Assembly (NCBI RefSeq): GCF_026339875.1
Contig: NZ_JAPEPZ010000001.1
Span: 4,030,001 to 4,094,000 of the forward strand
From: Streptomyces sp. NBC_01571
Lineage (GTDB): Bacteria; Actinomycetota; Actinomycetes; Streptomycetales; Streptomycetaceae
Length of the DNA stretch: 64,000 nt
Direction: 5' to 3'
Shown: one piece after another, positions 45,878-54,486 of the stretch
Position numbering within the stretch: position 1 is the stretch's first letter
Layout: each line of letters begins with the position of its first letter
Notes under the pieces: model-generated
The model's database searches: none
What the model saw: the letters and a program-made list of their open reading frames with translations, nothing else
Told to the model about the DNA's origin: nothing
Made by a program: the position numbers and the translations under genes

Positions 45878-45918
45878 CGGGGCGGCCGGGCGGTCCACGC
45901 GACCGGCCGGCCGCCCCG
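45878..45918 (+). terminator. Intercistronic hairpin between the permease fusion and rbsK
   Basis: CGGGGCGGCCGG (45878-45889) pairs with CCGGCCGCCCCG (45907-45918) across a 17-nt loop in the 83-bp gap. It may attenuate or stabilise the transcript so that transporter and kinase levels differ. Confidence 0.6.
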
Positions 45919-45948
45919 ACCCACCTCAGCTACACAGGGAGACAGTTC

Positions 45949-46848
45949 ATGTACGACTACGACCTGCTGGTCGTGGGCTCGGCCAACGCGGACCTGGTGA
46001 TCGGGGTCGAGCGGCGGCCCGCGGCCGGTGAGACGGTGCTCGGCTCCGACCTCGTCGTCCACCCCGGCGGCAAGGGCGCCAACCAGTCGGTCGCCGCCGC
46101 CCGTCTCGGGGCCCGTACGGCCCTGCTGGCCCGGGTCGGCGACGACGCGCACGGCCGGCTGCTGCTCGACTCGCAGCGGGCGGCCGGCGTCGACACCGCG
46201 GGCGTGCTCGTCGGCGGGGCGCCCACCGGCGTGGCGCTGATCACGGTGGACCCGTCCGGGGACAACAGCATCGTGGTCTCCCCGGGCGCGAACGGCCGGC
46301 TGACGCCCGAGGACGTCCGGGCGGCCACGCCTCTCGTGCGGGCCTCCCGGGTGGTCTCGGCACAGCTGGAGATCCCGTTGGAGACGGTCGTGGAGGCCGT
46401 ACGGACGCTCGCGTCCGGCAGTCGTTTCGTGCTGAATCCGTCGCCGCCCCGGCCGCTGCCCGCCGAGGTGCTGGCGGCCTGCGATCCGCTGATCGTGAAC
46501 GAGCACGAGGCCCGGGTGGTGCTGGGCGACGGTGCGGGCCCGGAGCCCGAGGACTGGGCGACGGCCCTGCTCGCCCTGGGCCCGCGCTCGGTGGTCGTCA
46601 CGCTGGGCGCGCGGGGCGCGCTGGTGGCGGACGCGGACGGAGCCGTGCGGGTGCCGTCCGTGCGGGTGGAGACCGTGGACACGACGGGTGCGGGGGACTC
46701 GTTCACCGCGGCGCTGGCCTGGCGGCTGGGGCTCGGCGAGCCGCTGTCCGCCGCCGCCGCGTACGCGGCCCGGGTGGGTGCCGTCGCCGTCACCCGGCCC
46801 GGTGCTCAGGAGTCCTTCCCGACCGCCGAGGAGGTCGAGTCGTTGTGA
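45949..46848 (+). CDS. rbsK: Ribokinase
   Basis: A 299-residue PfkB kinase. The N-terminal signature has GGKGANQSVAAARLG (about 38-52) and the C-terminal DTTGAGDSFTAALAWRLG has the anion hole and catalytic Asp. It phosphorylates ribose (or the sugar imported by the operon) at O5 with ATP. ATG 45949 follows AGGGAG. Its end overlaps rbsD by 4 nt. Confidence 0.93.
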   Translation: MYDYDLLVVGSANADLVIGVERRPAAGETVLGSDLVVHPGGKGANQSVAAARLGARTALLARVGDDAHGRLLLDSQRAAGVDTAGVLVGGAPTGVALITVDPSGDNSIVVSPGANGRLTPEDVRAATPLVRASRVVSAQLEIPLETVVEAVRTLASGSRFVLNPSPPRPLPAEVLAACDPLIVNEHEARVVLGDGAGPEPEDWATALLALGPRSVVVTLGARGALVADADGAVRVPSVRVETVDTTGAGDSFTAALAWRLGLGEPLSAAAAYAARVGAVAVTRPGAQESFPTAEEVESL

Positions 46849-47234
46849 AGAGAGCCGGAATTCTGAACCGCCACCTGGCGGGCGCCCTGGCCGAACTGGG
46901 CCATGGGCACGGGGTGCTGGTGTGCGACGCCGGCATGCCGATACCGGAGGGGCCGCGCGTCGTGGACCTGGCCTTCCGGGCCGGGGTGCCGTCGTTCGCC
47001 GAGGTGCTCGACGGGCTGCTCGCGGAGCTGGTGGTGGAGGGCGCCGTCGCCGCGCGCGAGGTCCACGGGGCGAACCCGGCGGCCTCCGCGCTGCTGACCG
47101 GCCGCTTCCCCACGCTGGAACTGGTCCCGCACGAGGAGCTGAAGGCGCTGTCGGCGGGCGCTCGGCTGATCGTCCGCACGGGGGAGGCACGGCCGTACGC
47201 CAACGTGCTGCTGCGGTGCGGGGTGTTCTTCTAG
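46845..47234 (+). CDS. rbsD: D-ribose pyranase
   Basis: A 129-residue RbsD protein. Conserved residues include the His in ILNRHLAGALAELGHGH, the Asp in VCDAGMPIP and the C-terminal RTGEARPYANVLLRCGVFF with the Tyr-Asn pair of the active site. It interconverts the beta-pyran and beta-furan forms of ribose so the kinase can use it. The presence of RbsD points to ribose as operon substrate. The GTG at 46845 overlaps the rbsK stop (GTGA). Confidence 0.95.
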   Translation: MKRAGILNRHLAGALAELGHGHGVLVCDAGMPIPEGPRVVDLAFRAGVPSFAEVLDGLLAELVVEGAVAAREVHGANPAASALLTGRFPTLELVPHEELKALSAGARLIVRTGEARPYANVLLRCGVFF

Positions 47235-47240
47235 ACGCCG

Positions 47241-47306
47241 GTGCCGGACCGGACGTGGTCGGACCGAACGTGGTGCCGGACCGGACGTGGTGCCGGACCG
47301 GACGGT
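47241..47306. repeat. Four tandem copies of a 15-17-bp repeat after rbsD
   Basis: GTGCCGGACCGGACGTG (47241-47257), a degenerate copy (47258-47272), a third copy (47273-47289) and a fourth ending in GG (47290-47306) fill almost the whole gap between rbsD and the converging lipoprotein gene. No hairpin terminator was seen here. Confidence 0.85.
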
Positions 47307-47310
47307 TCGG

Positions 47311-48252
47311 CTACGGAGCCGGGAAGACGAGCCGCAGACCGTGCTCCCGCGCGGCCCGGTGGAGTGCCGGGACGAGGGTCGCGCGCAGGGTGCGGACCTC
47401 GGCGGCGTGGTCGGCGAGGAAACGGGCGCGCAGCCGTAGACGGGCCGGTTCACGGACGGCCTCGACGGGGCGCATGCAGTCGGCGTACGCGCTGCCGAGG
47501 GCGCGTTCGACGGCGGGCAGCCCGTCGGGGGCGGCGGTCTGTTCCTGGGTGTCGGCGAGGGCGAAGAAGCCGTTCTCGTCGCGGACCCTGATCCCGTGCC
47601 CGGCCAGGCAGCCGGGCAGGGTGCGCAGGGCCTCCAGCACGGCGGGATCGCGGCGCAGGGGGACGAGGGTGTCGAACCACCGGCCCTGGAGGGCGGCGTA
47701 GGTGTCGCGCAGCGCCGTGGCGGCGGCCGTCCCCTCGGTGACGCAGCGGCGCGCGGCGGCCGAACCGCCGGAACCATCGCCGGACCCACCACCGTCACCG
47801 CTCCCGCTCGCACCAGATGTACCGGCGCCGGTCGTCGCCGGTCCGGGCACGGCGGCGGGTACCGCGGCGCTCTCGCTCATCCCGTGCCGGGCGACGAAAT
47901 CCAGGTCGGGGAGCTCGTAGTAGCGGATGAACGTGAGCGGGGCCCGTGCGGGAAGAGCGGTCCCGTGGTCCCGCGCGCACGACGCGGCGGCGGCCCGCGC
48001 CTCCTGCCGTACGAAGACGTCCAGCCCCTGGGTCCAGCGGGTCTCGGCGCCGGTCGCGGGCAGGACCATGCGGACCGGGTCGTCCGGCAGGGCGGCGCTG
48101 AGGCGGGCGGCGGCCACGCGTGCCGCCGGGGCCGGGGCCGACGGCGGGGCGGGGTCGGCCGAGCAGGCCGCGGTGAGCAGAGCGGCGACGGCCAGGCCCA
48201 CGCCCCTGACCGGGAACCGGCGCCTGCCACCCGTCTCGGCCGGACGCACCAT
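47311..48252 (-). CDS. Putative secreted lipoprotein of unknown function
   Basis: A 313-residue protein with an export signal. Basic residues 10-17 precede a hydrophobic core and a lipobox-like LTAAC with C30, which is less canonical because position -3 is Thr. The mature part has several cysteines (ASCARDHG, ARRCVTEG, GCLAGHG, ADCMRPV) and a Gly/Ser-rich spacer near the middle. I recognise no family. ATG 48252 is preceded by GGGGGAG. A GTG nine bases upstream is less likely because it lies directly on the ribosome-binding site. It converges on rbsD. Confidence 0.7.
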   Translation of the reverse strand: MVRPAETGGRRRFPVRGVGLAVAALLTAACSADPAPPSAPAPAARVAAARLSAALPDDPVRMVLPATGAETRWTQGLDVFVRQEARAAAASCARDHGTALPARAPLTFIRYYELPDLDFVARHGMSESAAVPAAVPGPATTGAGTSGASGSGDGGGSGDGSGGSAAARRCVTEGTAAATALRDTYAALQGRWFDTLVPLRRDPAVLEALRTLPGCLAGHGIRVRDENGFFALADTQEQTAAPDGLPAVERALGSAYADCMRPVEAVREPARLRLRARFLADHAAEVRTLRATLVPALHRAAREHGLRLVFPAP

Positions 48253-48440
48253 CCGAATCACTCCCCCCGCCTCCCCATCTCCTCCGCGGTCCCCCGTGTC
48301 CTGTCCCCGTGTCCCCCGCCCCTCGCCCCCTGTCCCCCGTCTCGCCCGTCGGCCCCCTGCCCCTGGCGGGGGTGCCGTCGGCCCGCGCCGATGACACCCC
48401 CGCGCGACAGGGACCGGGTCGGCGAACGCTCCGCTCCCGG

Positions 48441-48854
48441 TCAATGGGTGATCTTGACGGAGTCGCCGCCGTCGAGCTGGCTCGCCACCGTGAACGGGGT
48501 GTTGTCGGAGACGTCGGTGCACAGCCAGTACGTGGAGTCGTTGACGCTGTGGCTGCCGTCGGAGGCCCAGACGTAGCCCTTGCTGCAGGTGTGCCAGACG
48601 CCGCTGGAGTTGCGCAGCCGGCCGGCGTAGTAGTCCCCGTACGGGGAGGTCGAGTCGTCCGAGTAGGTGAGGTTCAGGTCGCCGCAGCTGCTGGTGGCGG
48701 ACTTGTTGCGGATGGTTCCGACGCCTTCGTTGCCCCCGGTGGTGAGCGTCGAGGTCACACAGGCCTGTGGGGCGGCGGAGGCCGCGGGAGCGAGCGTCAG
48801 ACAGGTCGCGGCGGAAACGAGCGCGAGCGCGCCGGCGGCGATGGCTCTGTTCAT
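48441..48854 (-). CDS. Small secreted four-cysteine protein of unknown function
   Basis: A 137-residue protein with a clear signal peptide (1-28, ending PAASAAP). The mature 109 residues contain four cysteines (C32, C57, C90, C112), enough for two disulfides, and many Ser, Thr, Asp, Trp and Tyr residues (STSPYGDYYAGRLRN, GVWHTCSKGYVWASDG). It looks like a small extracellular beta-rich protein. No family was recognised. The ATG is at 48852-48854 with GGGGAA upstream. A 9-bp tandem repeat lies directly upstream of it. Confidence 0.75.
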   Translation of the reverse strand: MNRAIAAGALALVSAATCLTLAPAASAAPQACVTSTLTTGGNEGVGTIRNKSATSSCGDLNLTYSDDSTSPYGDYYAGRLRNSSGVWHTCSKGYVWASDGSHSVNDSTYWLCTDVSDNTPFTVASQLDGGDSVKITH

Positions 48855-49160
48855 GCTTCCCCTTTTCGGTGTTCCGGGTGTTCCGGTTGTTCCGGGTGTT
48901 CCGGTGTTCCGGTGTTCGGTCGTGCCGTCGCTCGTGCACACGGCCGTGGGTCCGGACGGACAGTGGCTGCCGCGTCCGGGGTGCACGCCGCAGACGCTCG
49001 CAGAGCCGGCCCGTGCGGACCACGACCTTCGACCGGGCTCGAAAGTGCCCGGCCCGGCGGCGGAGTCCCTTGCTCCGGCGGTGACCGTGCGGCCGGTGGG
49101 GCTGGTGGGACGGTCCGGGGCGCGTTTCGCCTGCCGCGGACCGTGGGTCATGACCGGAAC
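48855..49160. other. 306-bp gap between the ArsR-like gene and the secreted protein
   Basis: It holds the 9-bp repeat block at its left end and probably the secreted-protein promoter in the rest. The minus-strand ArsR-like gene ends at 49161. No further gene is supported. Confidence 0.55.
48868..48919. repeat. About six tandem copies of a 9-bp unit
   Basis: GGTGTTCCG-type units (8-9 bp) run from 48868 to 48919, upstream of the secreted four-cysteine protein and immediately before its ribosome-binding site. They would lie in the 5' leader of that transcript. Confidence 0.85.
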
Positions 49161-50165
49161 TCAGTGCCGGACCGCCGGGCCTCCCGGGGCCACCGGTGTC
49201 CGGCGGAGCAACGCCGCCCCCAACGGGGTGAGGGTGTGCAGCACGGTGTTGTGCCACCGCCTGCTGGTGATCAGCCCCGCGTCGCGCAGCACCGTGGTGT
49301 GGTGCGTGGCGGTGGAGGGCGAGACCCCGAGGAAGCGGGCCAGCTCCGAGGTGGTGGCGCCCAGGGCCAGGGACCGCAGGGCGGCGGCGCGGGTCCCGCC
49401 CAGCAGCGCGGCGAGGGGGGCGTCGGCGGCCGGCCCGGCGGCGGGCGGCCGGGAGGTGTGCAGGGGGTAGATCAGCACCGGTCGCAGGGAGTCGTCGGCC
49501 ATCGAGATCGGCGACTGCCAGCAGAAGTACGACGGGACCAGGCGCAGCCCGCGGCCGCCGAGATACAGGTCGCGGTCCTCCACGTAGTCGACGTGGAGGA
49601 CCGGTGGATGCCAGCGCATGACCGGCGACAGACCGGCGAGCAGCCCGTCGATGCCGGTGTCGAGGGTCTGGCGGGCCCGCAGCGCGCGCTCCCCGGCGAT
49701 CCCCGCGCAGATGCGGTCGTGGTGCGGCGCGATGACCGCTTCGTGGTAGGCGCGCAGAGCCTTGACGAGCTCCTCGCGGGTGCCGCGTTCGACCAGCCGG
49801 GGTGCCCAGGACGGGGCTCCGCTGAGCCGGTCCAGCAGACCCACCTCGTGGGCGACGCGGGCGGGCGGGGTGTCGACGATCGCCGCCAGTCCCCGGTCCA
49901 GCCCGTCGACGGCCTCGTACGGGGTGAGGAAGTCGGGGAGGTACAGCGCGCGGGGCAGGACCGGGACGAGCAGCCGGCGGACCGCCGCACCGAGCCCAGT
50001 GCCCGCGAGGGTGTCCCGGGTGGTGCGGTACCAGTCGGCGTACGCCCAGCGCCCGCGCGTGGTCTGGAGCCTGTGCAGGCTACAGGTGATCTCCCAGAGC
50101 GGGTCGGGGGTGCCCGCCACCCGGATACGGGTGAAGTCCTCGGGCGTGAAGTGGATGCGCAGCAC
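49161..50165 (-). CDS. ArsR-family winged-helix transcriptional regulator with large N-terminal domain
   Basis: A 334-residue protein. Residues 1 to about 240 form a domain typical of the DUF5937-type ArsR regulators of streptomycetes (start LRIHFTPEDFTRIRVAG). Residues 250-320 are an ArsR winged helix (TSELARFLGVSPSTATHHTT, then LRDAGLITSRRWHNTVLHTLT). There is no cysteine metal site, so the signal is probably not a metal. The start is GTG 50165 behind GGGGGCGGA. The target is unknown. Confidence 0.85.
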   Translation of the reverse strand: MLRIHFTPEDFTRIRVAGTPDPLWEITCSLHRLQTTRGRWAYADWYRTTRDTLAGTGLGAAVRRLLVPVLPRALYLPDFLTPYEAVDGLDRGLAAIVDTPPARVAHEVGLLDRLSGAPSWAPRLVERGTREELVKALRAYHEAVIAPHHDRICAGIAGERALRARQTLDTGIDGLLAGLSPVMRWHPPVLHVDYVEDRDLYLGGRGLRLVPSYFCWQSPISMADDSLRPVLIYPLHTSRPPAAGPAADAPLAALLGGTRAAALRSLALGATTSELARFLGVSPSTATHHTTVLRDAGLITSRRWHNTVLHTLTPLGAALLRRTPVAPGGPAVRH

Positions 50166-50517
50166 GGGATCCGCCCCCCGAATCGACCGTCGTCCGGCTC
50201 AGGGAGCAGCGTGGGCGTCCGCCGTCACGCGGGCAACGGCGGATTCAGCCGCTCCCCGTGGGTCACGGCCCGTGCACCGGTCCCGGCCATGAGCGGAGGC
50301 GGGGACGCGAGCGGAGGCCGGAATGCTTCGAGAGGGCCCGGTCCGTCGACCGGGCCCCCTCGCGTTCCCCTCCGCATCAGAACCCCCGCGATCCCCCCAG
50401 ATCCCCCTCCAGAAGTCCTGATGCCAAGTACGACCCACCAGGTGCGGGGAGGGTTGTACGTACTTCCGGGATTTTTTCGGCGTGCCGACCGACCGGGGTG
50501 CACGTAGCGTGTGCGGC
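50166..50517. other. 352-bp divergent gap with one hairpin
   Basis: It separates the ArsR-like gene (minus) and the DUF937 gene (plus) and should hold both promoters. A 10-bp perfect stem, GGGCCCGGTC / GACCGGGCCC (50334-50357, loop CGTC), lies in the middle, where no annotated gene ends. No reading frame around it has a convincing start. Confidence 0.55.
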
Positions 50518-50940
50518 ATGAACGAGGAGCCACTCCAGAAGGATGTGCTCGACGCGCTCGACGACGCCGGGCTCCAGGAGATCGCGGGTCTGCTCGGCAC
50601 GGACGCGGCCGGAGCGCGCGAGGTCGTCGGCACGACGGTCTCGGAATTCTCGGGAGGCATCCAGGACCGTGCGGTCACGGATCCGGGGGAGGTCCAGCAG
50701 GCCTACGCGGAAGCGCAGGAGGCCCCGCTGAGCGGGGTGGCCACCCTGGGCGGCCTGGGCGGCATGGGGACCGGCGGCCTGATGGGCGGCCTGCTCGCCC
50801 GCATCAGCAGGCCGGCCGCGAACGCGGTCGCCAGGAAGACGGGGCTGCCTCCGGCGACGGTGGCCCGGGTGATCGACCTGGTGATCCCGGTGCTGCTGTC
50901 GGTCCTGACCAAGCGGGCCGCCCACGGAACACGGAAGTAA
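50518..50940 (+). CDS. DUF937-family protein
   Basis: A 140-residue protein with the DUF937 pattern. An N-terminal helical repeat with LLGTDAAGAREVVGTTV is followed by the Gly-rich TLGGLGGMGTGGLMGGLL and a C-terminal helical stretch with VARKTGLPPATVARVIDLVIPVLLSVLTKR. DUF937 proteins are small, mostly uncharacterised and found across bacteria. ATG 50518. No operon partner. Function is unknown. Confidence 0.85.
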   Translation: MNEEPLQKDVLDALDDAGLQEIAGLLGTDAAGAREVVGTTVSEFSGGIQDRAVTDPGEVQQAYAEAQEAPLSGVATLGGLGGMGTGGLMGGLLARISRPAANAVARKTGLPPATVARVIDLVIPVLLSVLTKRAAHGTRK

Positions 50941-51014
50941 CCTCCGCACGCTCCGGCGACGGGCGCCGACGCCACCCCGCGCAGCTGCCCACCACCGGCT
51001 ACCCGGCTACCCGG

Positions 51015-51875
51015 CTACCCGGCATGCTCCACGAACCGTGCCACCGTCTCCGCCAGCACCTCCCGCCCGTCCCGGGCCCAGAGCCCGTCGTTGAACAGCT
51101 CGACCTCGATGGGACCGGCGTAGCCCGCCGCCTCCACGTACCCCCGCCACTCCCGCATGTCGACGGCACCGTCGCCGATCTGGCCGCGGCCGTTGAGGAC
51201 GCCCTCGGGCAACGGGGTCGTCCAGTCGGCGAGTTGGAAGGTGTGGATACGTCCGGACGCCCCCGCGCGAGCGATCTGGGCGGGCGCGGTGTCGTCCCAC
51301 CAGACGTGGTAGGTGTCGACGGCGACGCCCACCTGGTCGGCGGGGAAACGTTCCGCGAGGTCCAGTGCCTGAGCGAGGGTGGAGACGACACAGCGGTCGG
51401 CGGCGTACATCGGGTGGAGGGGCTCGACGGCCAGCCGTACGCCGCGCCCGGCGGCGTACGGGCCCAGTTCCGCCAGCGCGTCGGCGATGCGCTCACGGGC
51501 GCCGCGCAGGTCCTTCGACCCGGCCGGCAGACCGCCGGAGACCAGGACCAGTGTGTCGGTGCCGAGCGTCGCGGCCTCGTCGACCGCCGCCCGGTTGTCG
51601 GCCAGGGCACGGGCACGCTCGGCGGGCTCGATCGCGGTGAGGAACCCCCCGCGGCACAGTGTCGTCACCGACAGGCCCGCGTCCCGCACGAGCCTGGCGG
51701 TCGCCCCGATGCCGTAGGACCGGACCGGCTCCCGCCACAGCCCCACGCCCCGGACACCGAACTCGGCGCAGGCGGCGACCAGTTCGGGCATCGTGAGCTG
51801 TCTGACGGTCATCTGGTTGATGCTGAACCGCTCAAGGACGTCGCCCACCGGCCTCACCGGGCCGGCCGGGCTCAC
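51015..51875 (-). CDS. TIM-barrel sugar-phosphate isomerase/epimerase
   Basis: A 286-residue xylose-isomerase-like barrel. It starts near VLERFSINQMTVRQLTMPEL and has metal-ligand candidates in AVEPLHPMY, VAVDTYHVWWDD, HTFQLADW and VELFNDGLW. It probably isomerises or epimerises a sugar acid or ketose, and is third in a three-gene operon with a Gfo/Idh/MocA oxidoreductase and a DUF993 protein. GTG 51875 overlaps the DUF993 stop (GTGA) with GGGGTGGA upstream. Confidence 0.85.
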   Translation of the reverse strand: MSPAGPVRPVGDVLERFSINQMTVRQLTMPELVAACAEFGVRGVGLWREPVRSYGIGATARLVRDAGLSVTTLCRGGFLTAIEPAERARALADNRAAVDEAATLGTDTLVLVSGGLPAGSKDLRGARERIADALAELGPYAAGRGVRLAVEPLHPMYAADRCVVSTLAQALDLAERFPADQVGVAVDTYHVWWDDTAPAQIARAGASGRIHTFQLADWTTPLPEGVLNGRGQIGDGAVDMREWRGYVEAAGYAGPIEVELFNDGLWARDGREVLAETVARFVEHAG

Positions 51876-53023
51876 TGGTCCACCCCGTACAGCGCGAGCA
51901 GGTTTTTGATCCGGGTCTCCGCAAGGGCCGGGTCGGGGAACAGCCCCAGTCCGTCGGCCAGTTCGTAAGCACGGCCGAGGTGCGGGAGGGAACGGGCCGA
52001 CTGCAGGCCGCCCACCATCGTGAAGTGCCCCTGATGTCCGGCGAGCCACGCCAGGAGGACGACTCCCGTCTTGTAGAAGCGGGTCGGCCTCCGGAAAAGG
52101 TGACGGGACAGCTCGACGGTGGGATCGAGCAGCTCGCGGAATCCCTTCACGTCACCCGTGTCGAGCACCCGCACCGCCTCGGCCGCCAGCGGTCCCAGCG
52201 GGTCGAAGATGCCCAACAGGGCATGACTGAAGCCCTGTTCGTCGCCCGCGATCAACTCGGGGTAGTGGAAGTCGTCGCCCGTGTAGCAGCGGACCCCGTG
52301 CGGGAGCCTGCGGCGCAGGCCGACCTCGCGCCGGGCGTCGAGGAGGGAGACCTTGATGCCGTCGACCTTGTCGGGACGGGCCGCGATCACCTCCAGGAGG
52401 ACGTCCGTCGCCGCGTCCAGGTCGCTCGACCCCCAGTAGCCCTCGAGCGCCGGATCGAACATCGGGCCCAGCCAGTGCAGGACCACCGGCCGGGAGGCCT
52501 GGCGCAGGAGATGCCCGTAGACGTCGAGGTAGTCCTCGGGGCCCCGCGCGGCGGCGGTCAGGGCCCGTGAGGCCATCAGGACGGCCTGCGCGCCGGTCTC
52601 CTCGACGAGCGCGAGCTGCTCCTCGTACGCGGCGCGGACCTCCGCCAGGGAGCCGGCGGTGATCTGGTCGGTCCCCACTCCGCACGCGATCCGGCCACCG
52701 ACCGCCTTCGCCTCCGCCGCCGACCGGCGGATGAGTTCGGCCGCGCCGGCCCAGTCCAGGCCCATCCCGCGCTGCGCGGTGTCCATCGCCTCGGCGACAC
52801 CGAGGCCGTGCGACCACAGGTGGCGGCGGAAGGCGAGGGTGGCGTCCCAGTCGACGGCGGCGGGCGAGTCGGGGGACACGTCGGCGTAGGGGTCGGCGAC
52901 GACGTGCGCCGCCGAGAAGACCGTACGGGAGGTGAGGGGCGACCCGGTGGTGAGGGCGAGGGGCTCGGCGCGGGGCTCGTACAGCCTCACCCCGCCCGCC
53001 GGGTCCGGCAGACGGACGGTCAC
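51872..53023 (-). CDS. DUF993-family (dihydrodipicolinate-synthase-like) protein
   Basis: A 383-residue protein with the DUF993 pattern (SRTVFSAAHVVADP near residues 35-48, WDATLAFRRHLWSHGLGVAE, MDTAQRGMGLDWAGAAELI). The fold is that of class I aldolases such as DapA, with a candidate Schiff-base Lys in DGIKVSLLD. The reaction is unknown, but neighbours suggest cleavage of a keto-sugar acid. GTG 53023 overlaps the oxidoreductase stop by 4 nt, and its TGA overlaps the next GTG. Confidence 0.85.
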   Translation of the reverse strand: MTVRLPDPAGGVRLYEPRAEPLALTTGSPLTSRTVFSAAHVVADPYADVSPDSPAAVDWDATLAFRRHLWSHGLGVAEAMDTAQRGMGLDWAGAAELIRRSAAEAKAVGGRIACGVGTDQITAGSLAEVRAAYEEQLALVEETGAQAVLMASRALTAAARGPEDYLDVYGHLLRQASRPVVLHWLGPMFDPALEGYWGSSDLDAATDVLLEVIAARPDKVDGIKVSLLDARREVGLRRRLPHGVRCYTGDDFHYPELIAGDEQGFSHALLGIFDPLGPLAAEAVRVLDTGDVKGFRELLDPTVELSRHLFRRPTRFYKTGVVLLAWLAGHQGHFTMVGGLQSARSLPHLGRAYELADGLGLFPDPALAETRIKNLLALYGVDQ

Positions 53024-54171
53024 AGCGAGATCTCCGGCACGTCGACACGGCGGCCCTCGGCCGAGGACTTCAGGCCCAGCTCGGCGAGCTGCACGCCGCG
53101 GGCGCCGGCCAGGAGGTCCCAGTGGTAGGGCGCGTCGGCGTAGACGTGCCGCAGGAACAGCTCCCACTGGGCTTTGAAACCGTTGTCGAAATCGGCGTTG
53201 TCGGGGACCTCCTGCCATTGGTCGCGGAAGGAGTAGGCGGCCGGGATGTCGGGGTTCCAGACCGGCTTGGGGGTGGCGGACCGGTGCTGGACACGGCAGT
53301 TGCGCAGCCCGGCGACGGCCGACCCCTCCGTCCCGTCGACCTGGAACTCGACCAGTTCGTCACGGTTGACGCGAACGGCCCAGGAGGAGTTGATCTGGGC
53401 GACGGCACCCCCCTCCAGCTCGAAGACGCCGTACGCGGCGTCGTCGGCCGTGGCGTCGTACGGCTTGCCCTGCTCGTCCCACCGCTGCGGGACGTGGGTG
53501 GCGGTGAGTGCCTGGACGGAGGTGACCCGGCCGAAGAGCTCGTGCAGGACGTACTCCCAGTGCGGGAACATGTCGACGACGATGCCGCCGCCGTCCTCGG
53601 TGCGGTAGTTCCAGGAGGGACGCTGGGCGGACTGCCAGTCGCCCTCGAAGACCCAGTAGCCGAACTCCCCCCGCACGGACAGGATCCGCCCGAAGAAGCC
53701 GCCGTCGATCAGGCGCTTGAGCTTCAGCAGCCCCGGGAGGAAGAGCTTGTCCTGCACGACCCCGTGCTTGACGCCCTTCGCGTGGGCGAGCCGGGCCAGT
53801 TCCAGGGCGCCGTCCAGGCCGGTGGCGGTCGGCTTCTCGGTGTAGATGTGCTTCCCTGCCGCGATGGCCTTCTTGATCGCCTCCTCGCGGGCGGAGGTGA
53901 CCTGCGCGTCGAAGTAGAGGTCGACGTCCGGGTCGGCGAGGACCACGTCCACGTCCGTCGACCAGTGCTCCAGCCCGTGCCGCTCGGCGAGCGTCCTCAG
54001 GGCGTGGGCGCGGCGGCCGACGAGTACCGGCTCGGGCCACAGCACCGTGCCGTCGCCCAGATCCAGACCGCCCTGGTCGCGCAGGGCGAGGATCGAGCGG
54101 ACGAGGTGCTGGCGGTATCCCATGCGTCCCGTCACGCCGTTCATGGCGATACGCACCGTCTTGCGTGTCAC
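53020..54171 (-). CDS. Gfo/Idh/MocA-family NAD(P)-dependent oxidoreductase
   Basis: A 383-residue sugar oxidoreductase. It has an N-terminal Rossmann fold (starting RIAMNGVTGRMGYRQHLVRS), the family signature YTEKPTA with the catalytic Lys, and a C-terminal alpha/beta domain with VQDKLFLPGLLKLKRLI. It oxidises a polyol or sugar, which fits first position in the operon. ATG 54171. The promoter contains a LacI operator and faces the LacI-type gene at 54487. Confidence 0.9.
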   Translation of the reverse strand: MTRKTVRIAMNGVTGRMGYRQHLVRSILALRDQGGLDLGDGTVLWPEPVLVGRRAHALRTLAERHGLEHWSTDVDVVLADPDVDLYFDAQVTSAREEAIKKAIAAGKHIYTEKPTATGLDGALELARLAHAKGVKHGVVQDKLFLPGLLKLKRLIDGGFFGRILSVRGEFGYWVFEGDWQSAQRPSWNYRTEDGGGIVVDMFPHWEYVLHELFGRVTSVQALTATHVPQRWDEQGKPYDATADDAAYGVFELEGGAVAQINSSWAVRVNRDELVEFQVDGTEGSAVAGLRNCRVQHRSATPKPVWNPDIPAAYSFRDQWQEVPDNADFDNGFKAQWELFLRHVYADAPYHWDLLAGARGVQLAELGLKSSAEGRRVDVPEISL

Positions 54172-54486
54172 GTCTTCCCCTTCGTACGCGGGTTCCGCGC
54201 CGCGTACGCCCCCACTGACGAGCGTGACAGCAAGCGCTTTCTATCCAAGAGAGAAGCTAGCCTCTGTCCAGCCGATCGGACAAGACCACGCGGATGACGA
54301 GATGTTCGACCGCCCGGACGGCTGGACTTGGGGGCGCGGGCACGATCGGATGGACCCGCACGTGGCGGGCGTACACGGGTGCGGGGGTGTGCGCGACGCC
54401 TGGCCGCGCGCCTCGGCGCCCCGGCTCCTCGCACCCGCCTGTTTGCAGCACGACGACAACGCGACGCGTGACCGGAGGACGACGAG
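54172..54486. other. 315-bp divergent promoter region of the DUF993 operon
   Basis: It lies between the oxidoreductase (minus) and the LacI-type gene (plus). It holds a clear LacI operator 58 bp from the oxidoreductase ATG and otherwise GC-rich sequence without genes. Confidence 0.65.
54229..54242. promoter_or_regulatory. LacI-family operator of the DUF993 operon
   Basis: AGCAAGCGCTTTCT (54229-54242) has the palindromic core AAGCGCTT with a central CG, the classical LacI/GalR half-site geometry. It is positioned 58-71 bp upstream of the oxidoreductase start and is divergent from the LacI-type gene, so that repressor is the likely binder. Confidence 0.8.
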
